Below are positions 36,069 through 44,825 of a stretch of DNA of 64,000 nt, piece after piece (positions within the stretch are counted from its first letter, which is position 1; each line of letters opens with the position of its first letter). A program made the translations under genes and the position numbers. Below the pieces are notes generated by a model, which ran no database searches, had not been told where the DNA came from, and saw only the letters and a list, made by a program, of their open reading frames with translations. Source of the DNA: Mycolicibacterium sphagni (GTDB lineage: Bacteria > Actinomycetota > Actinomycetes > Mycobacteriales > Mycobacteriaceae); the NCBI RefSeq assembly GCF_013337765.1, contig NZ_VBSB01000012.1, positions 62,001-126,000 of the forward strand, in the 5' to 3' direction.

Positions 36069-36463
36069 GCCCGGATCCTGACCCGGCGCACCAGCGCCGT
36101 CGCGACGTACACCGCGAGCAGACCGGCGGCGATGCTGGCCACGGTGTAGCCGGCCGCCAGTGCGTAGTGGTGGTGCTCGATCATCTTCAACGTCTCGACC
36201 TGCATGGTGGAGAACGTGGTGAGCCCGCCGCACAGCCCGGTTCCCAGCAGGGGGCGGCGGTAGCTCGACAGCGGCAGCCGTTCGAGCAAGCGGGTGGTGA
36301 AGTAACCCAGCAGGAACGCGCCCACGATGTTGACGCCGAACGTCGCCCACGGCCAGCGCGCCGGGTCGTCGACGAACACCGTCGCCAGTACCGCGCGCGC
36401 GAGGGTCCCCACCGCACCGCCGATGAACACGGCCGCCAATTCCCGGTTGTCATGGCCGAACAT
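36065..36463 (-). CDS. crcB: fluoride channel CrcB/Fluc subunit
   Basis: 132-aa partner Fluc subunit. Start ATG 36463 with AAGGGGG upstream is preferred to the TTG two codons earlier. Motifs: GGAVGTLARAV, FGVNIVGAFLLG and GLTTFSTMQVE. No fluoride riboswitch is visible in the 68 bases to the divergent phosphoglucomutase gene. Confidence 0.92.
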   Translation of the reverse strand: MFGHDNRELAAVFIGGAVGTLARAVLATVFVDDPARWPWATFGVNIVGAFLLGYFTTRLLERLPLSSYRRPLLGTGLCGGLTTFSTMQVETLKMIEHHHYALAAGYTVASIAAGLLAVYVATALVRRVRIRA

Positions 36464-36531
36464 GGGCAACCCCCTTAACCGTGGATGAATCCGCGAGCAA
36501 GTATCGCCCCTGGGAGGGCAGAATTGGCTCC

Positions 36532-38166
36532 ATGGCGGCTAACCCCCGCGCCGGCCGGCCGGCGCTCCCCGAAGACCTCGTCGATCTGCCCCATCTGGTC
36601 ACCGCGTATTACACGGTGAACCCCGACCCCGACAACATCGACCAGCAGGTGGCTTTCGGTACGTCGGGGCATCGCGGCTCCAGTCTGGACGGGGCGTTCA
36701 ACGAGGCGCACATCCTGGCCACCACACAGGCGATTGTGGAGTATCGAGCTGCGCAGGGCACCACCGGGCCGCTGTTCATCGGCCGGGACACCCACGGGCT
36801 TTCCGAGCCGGCCTGGGTGTCCGCACTTGAGGTGCTGGCCGCCAATGACGTTGTGGCCATGATTGATTCGGCTGACCGGTACACCCCGACCCCGGCGGTC
36901 AGCCATGCCATCCTCGCCTTCAACCGAGGGCTGGCCGCCGGTTTCGCCGACGGTATCGTCGTCACTCCGTCGCACAACCCGCCGCGTGATGGTGGGTTCA
37001 AGTACAACCCGCCCAACGGCGGCCCGGCGGATACCGATGCCACCGGCGTGATTGCCAAGCGCGCCAACGAAATTCTGCGCGCTGGACTCAAAGGCGTGAA
37101 GCGGGTACCACTGGCGCGCGCACTTTCACGCGCCCAGCGCCACGATTATCTCGACGCCTACGTCTCGGATCTGCCCAACGTCGTCGACATCCACGCCATC
37201 CGCGCCGAGAAGATCCGCATCGGTGCCGACCCACTGGGTGGGGCCAGCGTCGACTACTGGGGAGCCATCGCCGAGCGGCACGACCTTGACCTCACGGTGG
37301 TCAACCCGCTGGTCGACGCGACGTGGCGGTTCATGACGCTGGACACCGACGGCAAGATCCGGATGGACTGCAGCTCGCCGAACGCCATGGCGTCGCTCAT
37401 CGCCAACCGCGACTCCTATCAGATCGCCACCGGCAACGACGCCGACTCCGACCGGCACGGCATCGTCACCCCCGACGCGGGGCTGATGAACCCGAACCAC
37501 TATCTCGCGGTGGCGATCGACTATCTGTACTCGCACCGGCAGGACTGGCCGGCCAGTGTGGCCGTCGGCAAGACGGCCGTCAGCTCGTCGATCATCGACC
37601 GGGTCGTGGCCGGCCTGGGGCGCAAGCTGATCGAGGTGCCTGTCGGCTTCAAGTGGTTCGTCGACGGGTTGATCAGCGGCACAATCGGTTTCGGTGGCGA
37701 AGAGTCAGCAGGGGCGTCGTTCCTGCGCCGTGACGGTTCGGTGTGGACCACCGACAAGGACGGCATCATCTTGGCCCTGCTGGCCTCGGAGATCCTCGCG
37801 GTCACCGGATCGTCGCCGTCGCAGCGCTACGCCGAGCTGACCGCCAAGTACGGGGCGCCGAGCTATGCTCGCGTCGATGCCCCGGCCAACCGCGAGCAGA
37901 AGGCGCGCCTGGCCAAGTTGTCCCCGGAGCAGGTGACCGCGACCGAGCTGGCCGGCGAGCCGATCACCGCGAAGCTGACCACCGCGCCGGGCAACGGCGC
38001 ACCGCTGGGCGGGCTGAAGGTCACCACCGCCGATGGCTGGTTCGCCGCTCGGCCGTCGGGCACCGAGGATGTCTACAAGATCTACGCCGAGTCGTTCAAG
38101 GGCCCCGAGCATCTGGCGGAGGTGCAGGAAGCCGCCCGTGAGGTGGTGAATACAGTCATCTCGTGA
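36532..38166 (+). CDS. pgm: phosphoglucomutase, alpha-D-glucose specific
   Basis: 544-aa enzyme interconverting glucose-1- and glucose-6-phosphate. Motifs: FGTSGHRGSS, the phosphoserine loop VTPSHNPPRDGGF, the metal loop NDADSDRHG and the phosphate-binding RPSGTEDVYKIY. ATG 36532 (AANPRAGRPALPEDLVDLP) matches the family start; the in-frame GTG 36481 adds an unrelated leader. Supplies UDP-glucose and trehalose/glycogen precursors. GTGA-coupled to the downstream MFS gene. Confidence 0.95.
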   Translation: MAANPRAGRPALPEDLVDLPHLVTAYYTVNPDPDNIDQQVAFGTSGHRGSSLDGAFNEAHILATTQAIVEYRAAQGTTGPLFIGRDTHGLSEPAWVSALEVLAANDVVAMIDSADRYTPTPAVSHAILAFNRGLAAGFADGIVVTPSHNPPRDGGFKYNPPNGGPADTDATGVIAKRANEILRAGLKGVKRVPLARALSRAQRHDYLDAYVSDLPNVVDIHAIRAEKIRIGADPLGGASVDYWGAIAERHDLDLTVVNPLVDATWRFMTLDTDGKIRMDCSSPNAMASLIANRDSYQIATGNDADSDRHGIVTPDAGLMNPNHYLAVAIDYLYSHRQDWPASVAVGKTAVSSSIIDRVVAGLGRKLIEVPVGFKWFVDGLISGTIGFGGEESAGASFLRRDGSVWTTDKDGIILALLASEILAVTGSSPSQRYAELTAKYGAPSYARVDAPANREQKARLAKLSPEQVTATELAGEPITAKLTTAPGNGAPLGGLKVTTADGWFAARPSGTEDVYKIYAESFKGPEHLAEVQEAAREVVNTVIS

Positions 38167-39425
38167 GTTCCGTTGCGGAGGGTGACTGTCCCTCGGAAGC
38201 CGAGGCCAAGCTTCCGCGGGAAGTCTGGGTTCTGATCGCGGCCAATGCGGTCATCGCCCTCGGCTATGGCGTGGTCGCGCCGGTGCTGCCGCAGTTCGCG
38301 CGCAACTTCGGGGTGAGCATAAGCGCCGCGACGTTCGTCATCACCGCCTTCGCGGTGATGCGGCTGTGCTTCGCCCCGGTGTCGGGCTTGTTGGTGCAGC
38401 GGCTGGGGGAGCGGCGCATCTACGTCAGCGGCCTGATCATCGTGGCGGTGTCGACGGGGGCCTGCGCGTTCGCGCACACCTACTGGCAGCTGCTGTTGTT
38501 CCGGTCGCTGGGTGGGATCGGCTCGACGATGTTCTTCGTCTCGGCGCTGGGCCTGATGATCCGGATCAGCCCGGACAACGCCCGCGGTCGGGTGGCGGGC
38601 ATGTTCTCCAGCGCGTTCTTGGTCGGCTCGGTGGCCGGCCCGCTGATGGGCAGCCTGACCGCCGGGCTGGGCCTGGCCGCACCATTCCTCATCTACGGGG
38701 TGGCGCTGCTGATCGCCGCGGCGGTGGTGTTCATCATGCTGCGGCATTCTCATCTGGCGTCACCGGCTCCGGCCGACGAGCTGACGGTGACGGTGCGGGT
38801 CGCGTTGCGCCATCGGGCCTACCGGGCGGCGCTGCTGTCCAACTTCGCCACCGGGTGGTCGGCGTTCGGGCTGCGGGTCGCGCTGGTGCCGCTGTTCATC
38901 ACCGAGGCGTTGCATCGCGGGCCGGGAGTCGCGGGTGCGGCGCTGGCCACGTTCGCGGCAGGCAACGTCGCGGCGGTGATTCCGTCGGGGCGGCTCTCCG
39001 ACCGGACGGGGCGCCGGCCGCTGCTGATTATCGGTCTGGCGGCGTCCGGGTTGACGACGGCGGTGGTCGGGGCGGCGACGTCGCTGCCGGTATTCCTGGT
39101 GGGCGCGTTCATCGCGGGCGCAGGTACCGGGGTGTTCACCTCGCCGCAGCAGGCCGCGGTCGCCGACATCATCGGTAAGGCGCGCGGCGGGACGGCTGTG
39201 GCGACGTTCCAGATGATGTCGGATCTGGGGTCGATCGTGGGGTCGCTCGGGGTCGGCGAGATCGCCCAGCACTTCTCGTTCGAGTCGGCGTTCGCGATCA
39301 GCGGCGTCATCCTGGTCTTGGCCTCGATCGGCTGGCTGCTGGCGCCGGAAACGCGGGATGCTCCGCCGCTGGAGCACACCCCACCGCGGCCGCTGGGCCC
39401 GGAGGCCGCTGGCGAGCTGCCCTGA
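38163..39425 (+). CDS. MFS efflux transporter
   Basis: 420-aa, 12-helix transporter of the drug:H+ antiporter type. Loop motif LVQRLGERRIY after helix 2, PLMGSLTAGLG (motif C region) and the repeat in the second half SGRLSDRTGRRPLL. Substrate unpredictable. GTG start overlapping the pgm stop. Followed by the tRNA-Ala gene. Confidence 0.9.
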   Translation: MSSVAEGDCPSEAEAKLPREVWVLIAANAVIALGYGVVAPVLPQFARNFGVSISAATFVITAFAVMRLCFAPVSGLLVQRLGERRIYVSGLIIVAVSTGACAFAHTYWQLLLFRSLGGIGSTMFFVSALGLMIRISPDNARGRVAGMFSSAFLVGSVAGPLMGSLTAGLGLAAPFLIYGVALLIAAAVVFIMLRHSHLASPAPADELTVTVRVALRHRAYRAALLSNFATGWSAFGLRVALVPLFITEALHRGPGVAGAALATFAAGNVAAVIPSGRLSDRTGRRPLLIIGLAASGLTTAVVGAATSLPVFLVGAFIAGAGTGVFTSPQQAAVADIIGKARGGTAVATFQMMSDLGSIVGSLGVGEIAQHFSFESAFAISGVILVLASIGWLLAPETRDAPPLEHTPPRPLGPEAAGELP

Positions 39426-39434
39426 CCAGCGATT

Positions 39435-39463
39435 TTGAAGCGCGCGTGCCGGTGGTGTAACTT
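39435..39463 (+). promoter_or_regulatory. sigma-A-type promoter of tRNA-Ala
   Basis: TTGAAG (-35, 39435-39440), 17-base spacer, TAACTT (-10, 39458-39463), with the mature tRNA beginning 14 bases later. Spacing and position fit a housekeeping promoter. Confidence 0.65.
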
Positions 39464-39477
39464 CGGTGGGCACACCT

Positions 39478-39550
39478 GGGGCTATGGCGCAGTTGGTAGC
39501 GCACCACACTGGCAGTGTGGGGGTCAGGGGTTCGAATCCCCTTAGCTCCA
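39478..39550 (+). tRNA. tRNA-Ala (GGC)
   Basis: 73-base cloverleaf. Acceptor GGGGCTA pairs with TAGCTCC (one G-T), discriminator A; the anticodon stem CCACA/TGTGG encloses CTGGCAG, giving anticodon GGC. T-arm GTTCGAATC is intact. CCA is not encoded. No duplicated 3' end was found nearby, so no integrated element is anchored to it as far as seen. Confidence 0.93.
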
Positions 39551-39555
39551 CAGAG

Positions 39556-39587
39556 AAAAACCCGAGGCCGCACGGTCTCGGGTTTTT
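39556..39587 (+). terminator. Rho-independent terminator after tRNA-Ala
   Basis: AAAAACCCGAG and CTCGGGTTTTT form an 11-pair stem with a 10-base loop; the 3' arm ends in five T residues. Six bases after the tRNA. Confidence 0.85.
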
Positions 39588-39887
39588 GCTGTGTTGAGCA
39601 GGCGCGGAGTGTTTGACGACAGTTGTGCCGCCCCGCAGCGGTCTGAACCCCCCGCCCGCGCCTCACGCCCAAACTGTGGGGCACGGTCCGGCGTGCTCGC
39701 GGGGTTCCATCCGGCAAGTGACGTATCGCCGCCGGTGCCAGAACGGCCGAATCCAGTCCGTCAAAAGCAGCGCGTCTGAGCTGTCGAAAACGGCGAGTCG
39801 GGATTCGCGGAACGGGGCCGTCGGCCCAGCGGCGCCCTCATCCCCTGGTTGCTGGTCATCATCGGGAGGTCCACCGGCAGGCCGACT
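39588..39887. other. no gene seen between terminator and operator
   Basis: Three hundred bases without a convincing reading frame. Short frames here are arginine- and proline-rich on both strands and lack start signals. The segment marks the change from conserved genes to the accessory block that follows. Confidence 0.5.
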
Positions 39888-39919
39888 GTTCGGTGTTCGG
39901 TATTGACCGAACACCGAAC
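39888..39919. promoter_or_regulatory. perfect 14-bp inverted repeat before the AbiEi-like gene
   Basis: GTTCGGTGTTCGGT, four bases ATTG, then ACCGAACACCGAAC. Each arm itself contains a TTCGGT direct repeat. It sits 18 bases before GTG 39938 and is almost certainly an operator for the winged-helix protein encoded there, or a strong RNA hairpin in its leader. Confidence 0.75.
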
Positions 39920-39937
39920 GTCGGAGACAATGATCCT

Positions 39938-40996
39938 GTGTTGAGAGCGGCTGACGCAGAACACGCGCTCGTCGACGCGCTAGAAGCGGTAGGGCTGACG
40001 GCTTCCCTGATCGACTCCGCTGGAGACGCTGCCGATATCGAGGTCCGAACTCCCGACGGTCAGACCCTGCTCATTGAAGCCAAATATCGGACACTTGCAT
40101 CAGCGGATGCACTCCCGCGGCAGCTTGGCCAATACGCGCACCAGCTGGCTCGAATTCAAACCGGGGCTGGCAAGCACGTAGTCGGTGTACTCATTGCGGA
40201 CCGGATCACCGAAGACGCACGCGCGATGCTGCAAAGTACCGGCTGGGGATGGTTGGACTTGCGCGGTCGACTACACCTGGCAGCACCCGGGATTTACGTC
40301 CATGCCGATGTTCCGCCAGTGAACGCGAATACGACGGCTTCTGACGATCCGTTCGCTGGTCGAGCTGGCCTGGAAGTCACAGTTGAACTGCTGTTGAGTC
40401 CGGCCCAGTCTGTCGGTGTGCGTTCGCTTGCTCATCGAATCGGCAGGGCGCCTAGCACTGTTTCAGAAGTTCTGGCGCGCCTTCGCCGCGCGAATTTCAT
40501 TGATGCCGAACACATCCCGACCATTCCGGACTTGTTCTGGGGTCTCGCGTCTGCCTGGCGTCCGGTCTCAGCGGATGTCGCGTCGTTGCCGTCGCCGGGG
40601 GACAGGGCGGTTCGCGATGCGCTGCGCATTAATGACGACATCAACGCCGGAACTGGCTGGGCACTGACGGACACCACGGCGGCCGCATTCTATGGGGCGC
40701 CCGTTGGACTTCGCGCCGATCATCCGGCCGATTTCTATGTACCCGACATGCGCAGTCTGCGCCGTGCCACACAGGTGCTTGGCCCCGCCGCCGATCCGAG
40801 CATGCGCTCCGCAACGTTGAAGGCCGCCCCGGTCGCGGCGGTTTGTGCAGAGCGGGTTCGCAACGGCGAATCTAGCGAGAGCTGGCCGATCGCTCGACCG
40901 CTGTTTGTGGCCCTGGACCTGGCCAAGGACCCGAGCCGGGGACGCGAAATCCTCGCTCAGTGGACGCCGCCGAAACCGTGGGCTCGTGTCTGGTAG
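39938..40996 (+). CDS. AbiEi-like winged-helix protein with ExK nuclease-like domain
   Basis: 352-aa protein. Residues ~8-105 contain AADIEVRTPDGQTLLIEAKY, the spaced D and ExK of the PD-(D/E)XK fold. Next is a winged helix (VGVRSLAHRIGRAPSTVSEV), then a domain resembling type IV antitoxin AbiEi proteins (GWALTDTTAAAFYGAPVG, HPADFYVPDM). GTG 39938 is chosen because GGAGA lies upstream and earlier in-frame codons fall inside the palindrome. AbiEi proteins repress their operon by binding inverted repeats, which matches the operator. No AbiEii nucleotidyltransferase toxin is next to it; instead there is a DUF4143 fragment. Confidence 0.7.
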   Translation: MLRAADAEHALVDALEAVGLTASLIDSAGDAADIEVRTPDGQTLLIEAKYRTLASADALPRQLGQYAHQLARIQTGAGKHVVGVLIADRITEDARAMLQSTGWGWLDLRGRLHLAAPGIYVHADVPPVNANTTASDDPFAGRAGLEVTVELLLSPAQSVGVRSLAHRIGRAPSTVSEVLARLRRANFIDAEHIPTIPDLFWGLASAWRPVSADVASLPSPGDRAVRDALRINDDINAGTGWALTDTTAAAFYGAPVGLRADHPADFYVPDMRSLRRATQVLGPAADPSMRSATLKAAPVAAVCAERVRNGESSESWPIARPLFVALDLAKDPSRGREILAQWTPPKPWARVW

Positions 40997-41022
40997 CCCA
41001 GAGCCGGTGCCGGTGGTGAACC

Positions 41023-41571
41023 TTGCCGGCGCGTTCAACGACTGTCGCGTACCGAGATGTGCTCACCCAGCTATGGCTGCTGGATCCGGTGCCTGCTTGG
41101 GGGCCCGCGGGAAACCCGTTGGCGCGCCTGTCTCAATCGCCGAAGCATCACCTGGCCGATCCAGCGTTGGCGGCGCGCCTGCTTGGCCTGTCCGTGGATG
41201 CGCTTCTCAGTGGTGAAGGCAGGCCGATCGGGCCTCAGGCCGGTGGCATGCTCGGACATCTCTTCGAATCTTTGGTCACGCTGTGTGTCCGGGTCGCTGC
41301 GCAGGCCGCCGAGGCAACTGTCGGTCACCTTCGGACACGCAACGGCGACCATGAAATAGATCTGGTGTTGGTGCGCGACGACGGCAAGATTCTCGCGGTC
41401 GAGGTGAAACTGGCCGCAACGGTCGAGGATCGAGATGTCGCGCACTTGCGCTGGCTGGCTGACCGCCTTCCCGGGGACCTGCTGGACGCCGTGATCGTCA
41501 ATACCGGGCCGAACGCCTACCGTCGCCCCGACGGTGTCGGCGTCGTCCCGCTGGCGCTGCTGGGTCCGTGA
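41023..41571 (+). pseudogene. DUF4143 AAA-ATPase, C-terminal remnant
   Basis: 182-codon frame matching only the C-terminal half of DUF4143 ATPases: VLTQLWLLDPVPAW, LSQSPKHHLADPALAARLLGL, MLGHLFESLVTL, then the ExK nuclease-like core HEIDLVLVRDDGKILAVEVK. The Walker A/B ATPase half is missing, and only 26 bases separate it from the preceding gene. Either a decayed gene or a C-terminal domain retained as a partner of the upstream protein. Its end overlaps the convergent oxidoreductase gene by 55 bases. Confidence 0.7.
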
Positions 41572-42983
41572 TGGCCAAAGGCGTGGGCGAGTTGGTGTTC
41601 GCGGACCCAAGCTTGTGCGGCCATTTGCGTTGCATCCCAGGGTGAGCCGAGCGGTGGGGTGTAGGACAGGTCAAGCTCGCTGAGCGCGTCGACGGTCATG
41701 TGGTGGAACAGGGCGGCGGCGTAGGTGTCGACGCGTTTGGATACTTCGGCGCTGCGGTGGCCGATGAGTTGCGCGCCGAGCAATGCACCGGTGGTGCTGT
41801 CGCCGGTGATGCGGATGTGGATGGGTGTCGCTCCGGGGTAGTAGGCCTTGTGGTCGTCGGGAGTGGCGGTGGTGCTGACCGGCTGCCAACCTCGTTGTGC
41901 TGCTAGGGCTTCGTGTTCGCGTAGGCCGGTGCGGGCGGCGACGAGGTCGAAGACCTTGACGACTTGAGTGCCAAGGCTCCCGGCGAAACGCGCCCGCCCG
42001 CCGATGGCGTTTTCACCAGCGACGCGGCCCTGTTTGTGCGCAGTGGTACCAAGGGGTAGCCAGGTGAGGCCCACCATTCGGTGGTGGGTGTGCACGCAGT
42101 CTCCGGCCGCGAAAACGTCAGTCAGATTGGTGCGCATGGTGTCATCGACAGCGATGGCGCCCTTGACGCCGAGTTCGGCACCGGCGTCGGTGGCCAGTTC
42201 GGTGTCGGGCCGCACGCCGACGACGACGAGGACGAAATCAACTGTGCGGGTCAATGGTTCGCCGTCATTCTGAGCGGCAACGGTCAAGGCGCCGTTGTCG
42301 GTCCGCTTGATGGCGGTGACGGCGGTGTTGGTGAGGACCTCGACGCCGTGGCGCTCGAGTTCGGCGTGGACCAGGGCGCCGAGTTCGGGGTCGACGGTCG
42401 GCAGTACTTCGGGCAGGGCTTCGATCTGGGTGACGGCGATGTCACGCATGGTGAGTGCTTCCGCCATCTCCAGCCCGATGTAGCCGGCGCCGATGATGAC
42501 CGCAGAGGCCGGATTGCGTTGCTGCAGTGAGTCCATGACGGCGAAGGTGTCGCCCATGGAGTGCAGAAGATGCACGCCGTGCTCAGGGCCGAGCGCGTCG
42601 GGGCCGCTGAGTCCGGTGATGGGTGGGCGGGCGCTGACGGCGCCGGTGCCCACGATCAGGGCGTCGTAGGCGAGTTGGTTGGGGGTGCCGTCTGGGCCGA
42701 GCACGTCGAGGGTGTGGGCATCGACATTGATGCGGGTGGCGCGGGTATCGGCGAGAACGTGCAGGCCGGTGGCGGCCAGGTCGGCTGCGGTGCGGTGGGC
42801 GAGGTTGGTCCAGTGGGTGACCTCACCGGAGACGTAGTAGGGGATGCCGCAGATGGAGAAGTTGGGGTAAGCGTCGGCGACGACGACGGTGACCGCGGTG
42901 GCGGGGTCGAGTTCGCGTATGCGCAGTGCCGCACTGATGCCGGCGTCGCTGCCGCCGACCGCGACGATATGGCGAGATGCCAT
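41517..42983 (-). CDS. FAD/NAD(P) disulfide oxidoreductase, CoA-disulfide reductase-like
   Basis: 488-aa flavoprotein. FAD site VGGSDAGISAALRIRELD; redox cysteine in NFSICGIPYYVSG as in CoA-disulfide reductases and NADH oxidases; NAD site VIIGAGYIGLEMAEAL; second FAD motif TDVFAAGDCVHTHH. No rhodanese domain. It lies downstream of an ArsR regulator and an aquaporin on the same strand, so it probably helps metal or thiol redox homeostasis during arsenic stress. Confidence 0.88.
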   Translation of the reverse strand: MASRHIVAVGGSDAGISAALRIRELDPATAVTVVVADAYPNFSICGIPYYVSGEVTHWTNLAHRTAADLAATGLHVLADTRATRINVDAHTLDVLGPDGTPNQLAYDALIVGTGAVSARPPITGLSGPDALGPEHGVHLLHSMGDTFAVMDSLQQRNPASAVIIGAGYIGLEMAEALTMRDIAVTQIEALPEVLPTVDPELGALVHAELERHGVEVLTNTAVTAIKRTDNGALTVAAQNDGEPLTRTVDFVLVVVGVRPDTELATDAGAELGVKGAIAVDDTMRTNLTDVFAAGDCVHTHHRMVGLTWLPLGTTAHKQGRVAGENAIGGRARFAGSLGTQVVKVFDLVAARTGLREHEALAAQRGWQPVSTTATPDDHKAYYPGATPIHIRITGDSTTGALLGAQLIGHRSAEVSKRVDTYAAALFHHMTVDALSELDLSYTPPLGSPWDATQMAAQAWVREHQLAHAFGHHGPSSASGTTPTPSGRR

Positions 42984-43054
42984 GACGGGGCTCCTCGAAA
43001 GGCGTTGGGATTGGGTTTGGCTACCGCCGCCGGTTGGATACCGGTGGTGCCGGG

Positions 43055-43804
43055 TTAAGCGGAGTCGCTGGAGTGTCTTTCGGCGTGGGGATGGGGGACG
43101 ACGACGTCATCGGCGTCGGCGGCGATCTCGGGGTACAGGGTGGCGATCAGGGCCAAACCGATAAGAGCACCGACGATTTGGGCCGTGATGAATCCTGGCG
43201 CCGAGCTCGGTGCGATGCCGGCGAAAGTGTCGGAGAAGATCCGCCCAATCGTGACAGCGGGATTGGCGAACGAGGTCGAGCTGGTGAACCAGTACGCCGC
43301 GCCGATGTAGGCGCCGACGGCCGCAGCTGACATTCCGGCGCGGCCGGTACGGGCCAACGCGAAGATCAGCGCGATCAATCCTGCGGTGGCCACGACTTCG
43401 CCGACGAGATGCCCGGTGGTGACGCGGTCTTTGGTCGCGATCTCGAAGACCTGGCGATCGAACATGAGATTGGCCAGCCAGGAGCCGCTGATCGCTCCAG
43501 CGATTTGGACTACCGCGTAGGCGAGTGCATCGCGGGTGGTGATGCCGGTGCCGGCCCGGCGGCCCAAGAGCCAGTCGGATGCGGTGACGACCGGGTTGAA
43601 GTGTGCGCCGGAGATCGGGCCGAATAGCAGGATCAGCACCGCCAGTCCGAACACGGTCGCCGTCGAGTTCTCTAGGAGTTGCAATCCGACGTCGTTGGGG
43701 GAGAGCTGGGCAGCAGCGATTCCCGATCCGACAACAACGGTGACCAACAGTGCGCTGCCGACGAATTCGGCCAACAGCCTTCGCGGCAGACCGATGGTGT
43801 CCAT
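43055..43804 (-). CDS. aquaporin-family channel, arsenic operon type
   Basis: About 249-aa MIP channel with six helices. The two half-helix motifs are HFNPVVTASD (NPV in place of NPA) and SFANPAVTIGR. Located directly after an ArsR gene (TGATG overlap), the layout matches AqpS-type channels that let arsenite leave the cell after ArsC reduces arsenate. ATG 43804 or GTG 43807 could start it. Confidence 0.88.
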   Translation of the reverse strand: MDTIGLPRRLLAEFVGSALLVTVVVGSGIAAAQLSPNDVGLQLLENSTATVFGLAVLILLFGPISGAHFNPVVTASDWLLGRRAGTGITTRDALAYAVVQIAGAISGSWLANLMFDRQVFEIATKDRVTTGHLVGEVVATAGLIALIFALARTGRAGMSAAAVGAYIGAAYWFTSSTSFANPAVTIGRIFSDTFAGIAPSSAPGFITAQIVGALIGLALIATLYPEIAADADDVVVPHPHAERHSSDSA

Positions 43805-44160
43805 CACGGGATCCTGGCCAGGCTATCGGCGCCCAGCAGTGTCGAAAGCTGTTGCAGTGCTTCGGGGATCACGCGGTAGTACACCCACGAGCCGCGCCGC
43901 TCGCTGTCGATCAGCCCCGCGGTGCGCAGCACCTTGAGATGATGGGAGATCGTGGGCTGGCCGACATCGATGCCTTGCGAGATGTCGCAGACGCACGCCT
44001 CGCCACCTCCGTGGCTGGCAATCAGGCTGAGCAGGCGAAGTCGAATCGGATCCGACAACGCTTTCAGCATCGCCGCCAACTCCGCCGCGGCCGCAATGCT
44101 CAGCGGCTCTCGGACCAGAGGTGCGACCTCGCAGCACTCGCCTTCGGATGACTTCGACAC
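43804..44160 (-). CDS. ArsR/SmtB metalloregulator
   Basis: 118-aa winged-helix repressor. The metal box EACVCDISQGIDV carries CxC of the arsenite-responsive ELCVCDL type, followed by GQPTISHHLKVLRTAGLI recognition region. GTG start. It heads the ArsR-aquaporin-oxidoreductase operon; arsenite binding would release repression. Confidence 0.9.
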   Translation of the reverse strand: MSKSSEGECCEVAPLVREPLSIAAAAELAAMLKALSDPIRLRLLSLIASHGGGEACVCDISQGIDVGQPTISHHLKVLRTAGLIDSERRGSWVYYRVIPEALQQLSTLLGADSLARIP

Positions 44161-44191
44161 TCATCGATATTGACAGTCATCGAATCAATGC
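44161..44191. promoter_or_regulatory. tandem half-site repeats upstream of ArsR
   Basis: TCATCGATATTGA (44161-44173) and TCATCGAATCAATG (44178-44191) are near-identical copies immediately upstream of the arsR start, where an autoregulatory ArsR site is expected. Confidence 0.5.
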
Positions 44192-44282
44192 ACAAGCGAA
44201 CAAATCGTGAACGAAGCATCCCGGGAGTGGCAGCCGCCAAGGAGTCTGGCGGCCGCCGGGTTCCCAGGGTTGACATGCAGGA

Positions 44283-44756
44283 CTAGCAGCAGCTGGCTTG
44301 GGTTGTGGCAGGGGCGTTTTCGTCGGCCGCTGTTCCGCAGCAGACGGCCCCGTCGGACTGCTTGCCGATCTGCGGGCTGGTGCCGAAGCTGTCGGAGTCG
44401 GCCAGCTTGGTGTAGACCTCCCAGCGCTCGCCTCCGGGACCGGTGACCCAGACCTTGTCCTGGGTGGCGAAGCAGCAGGTGGTGCCGATCTCCTCCTCGG
44501 TGAACATGCCCGCATTGGTCAGGCGGCCGATTTCGGCGTGCACCTGGTCGCTGGACTCCACCTCGACGCCGAGGTGGTTGAGGCTGCCGCCATGGCCAGG
44601 GTTTTGCAGGAGTACGAGTTTCAGGGGCGGTTCGGCGATGGCGAAGTTGGCGTAGCCCGGCTTGACCTTGGCCGGCTCGGTGTTGAACAGCTTGGAGTAG
44701 AAGGTGATGGCCTCGTCGATGTCATCGACGTTGAGCGCCAACTGGATGCGGGACAT
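44283..44756 (-). CDS. cadI: CadI/ArsI-type glyoxalase-fold protein
   Basis: 157-aa vicinal-oxygen-chelate protein closely matching mycobacterial cadmium-inducible CadI. Key features: RIQLALNVDDIDEAI start, NHLGVEVESS with the metal histidine, the vicinal cysteines in GTTCCFATQDKVWV, and WEVYTKL with the metal glutamate. The related ArsI enzymes are C-As lyases that demethylate organoarsenicals. A cysteine-rich tail ends CC. AAGGAGG precedes the ATG. Divergent from an ArsR gene with palindromic sites between. Confidence 0.92.
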   Translation of the reverse strand: MSRIQLALNVDDIDEAITFYSKLFNTEPAKVKPGYANFAIAEPPLKLVLLQNPGHGGSLNHLGVEVESSDQVHAEIGRLTNAGMFTEEEIGTTCCFATQDKVWVTGPGGERWEVYTKLADSDSFGTSPQIGKQSDGAVCCGTAADENAPATTQASCC

Positions 44757-44779
44757 GGGGAGCCTCCTTGGAACCTGTG

Positions 44780-44791
44780 CGACATATGTCG
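44780..44791. promoter_or_regulatory. ArsR operator, cadI side
   Basis: CGACATATGTCG is a perfect 12-base palindrome in the cadI/arsR divergent promoter, 24 bases before the cadI start. Paired with a near-copy 35 bases away. Confidence 0.65.
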
Positions 44792-44825
44792 AACTATCGG
44801 GACGATGCCCAGCATGCCACCTTTT

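Noticed and set aside
36464..36531. fluoride riboswitch upstream of crcB
   Set aside because: Only 68 bases separate the divergent genes and no crcB RNA motif is recognisable.
39478..39937. tRNA-Ala as an integration site for the accessory block
   Set aside because: No copy of the tRNA 3' end, no integrase and an intact terminator directly after it.
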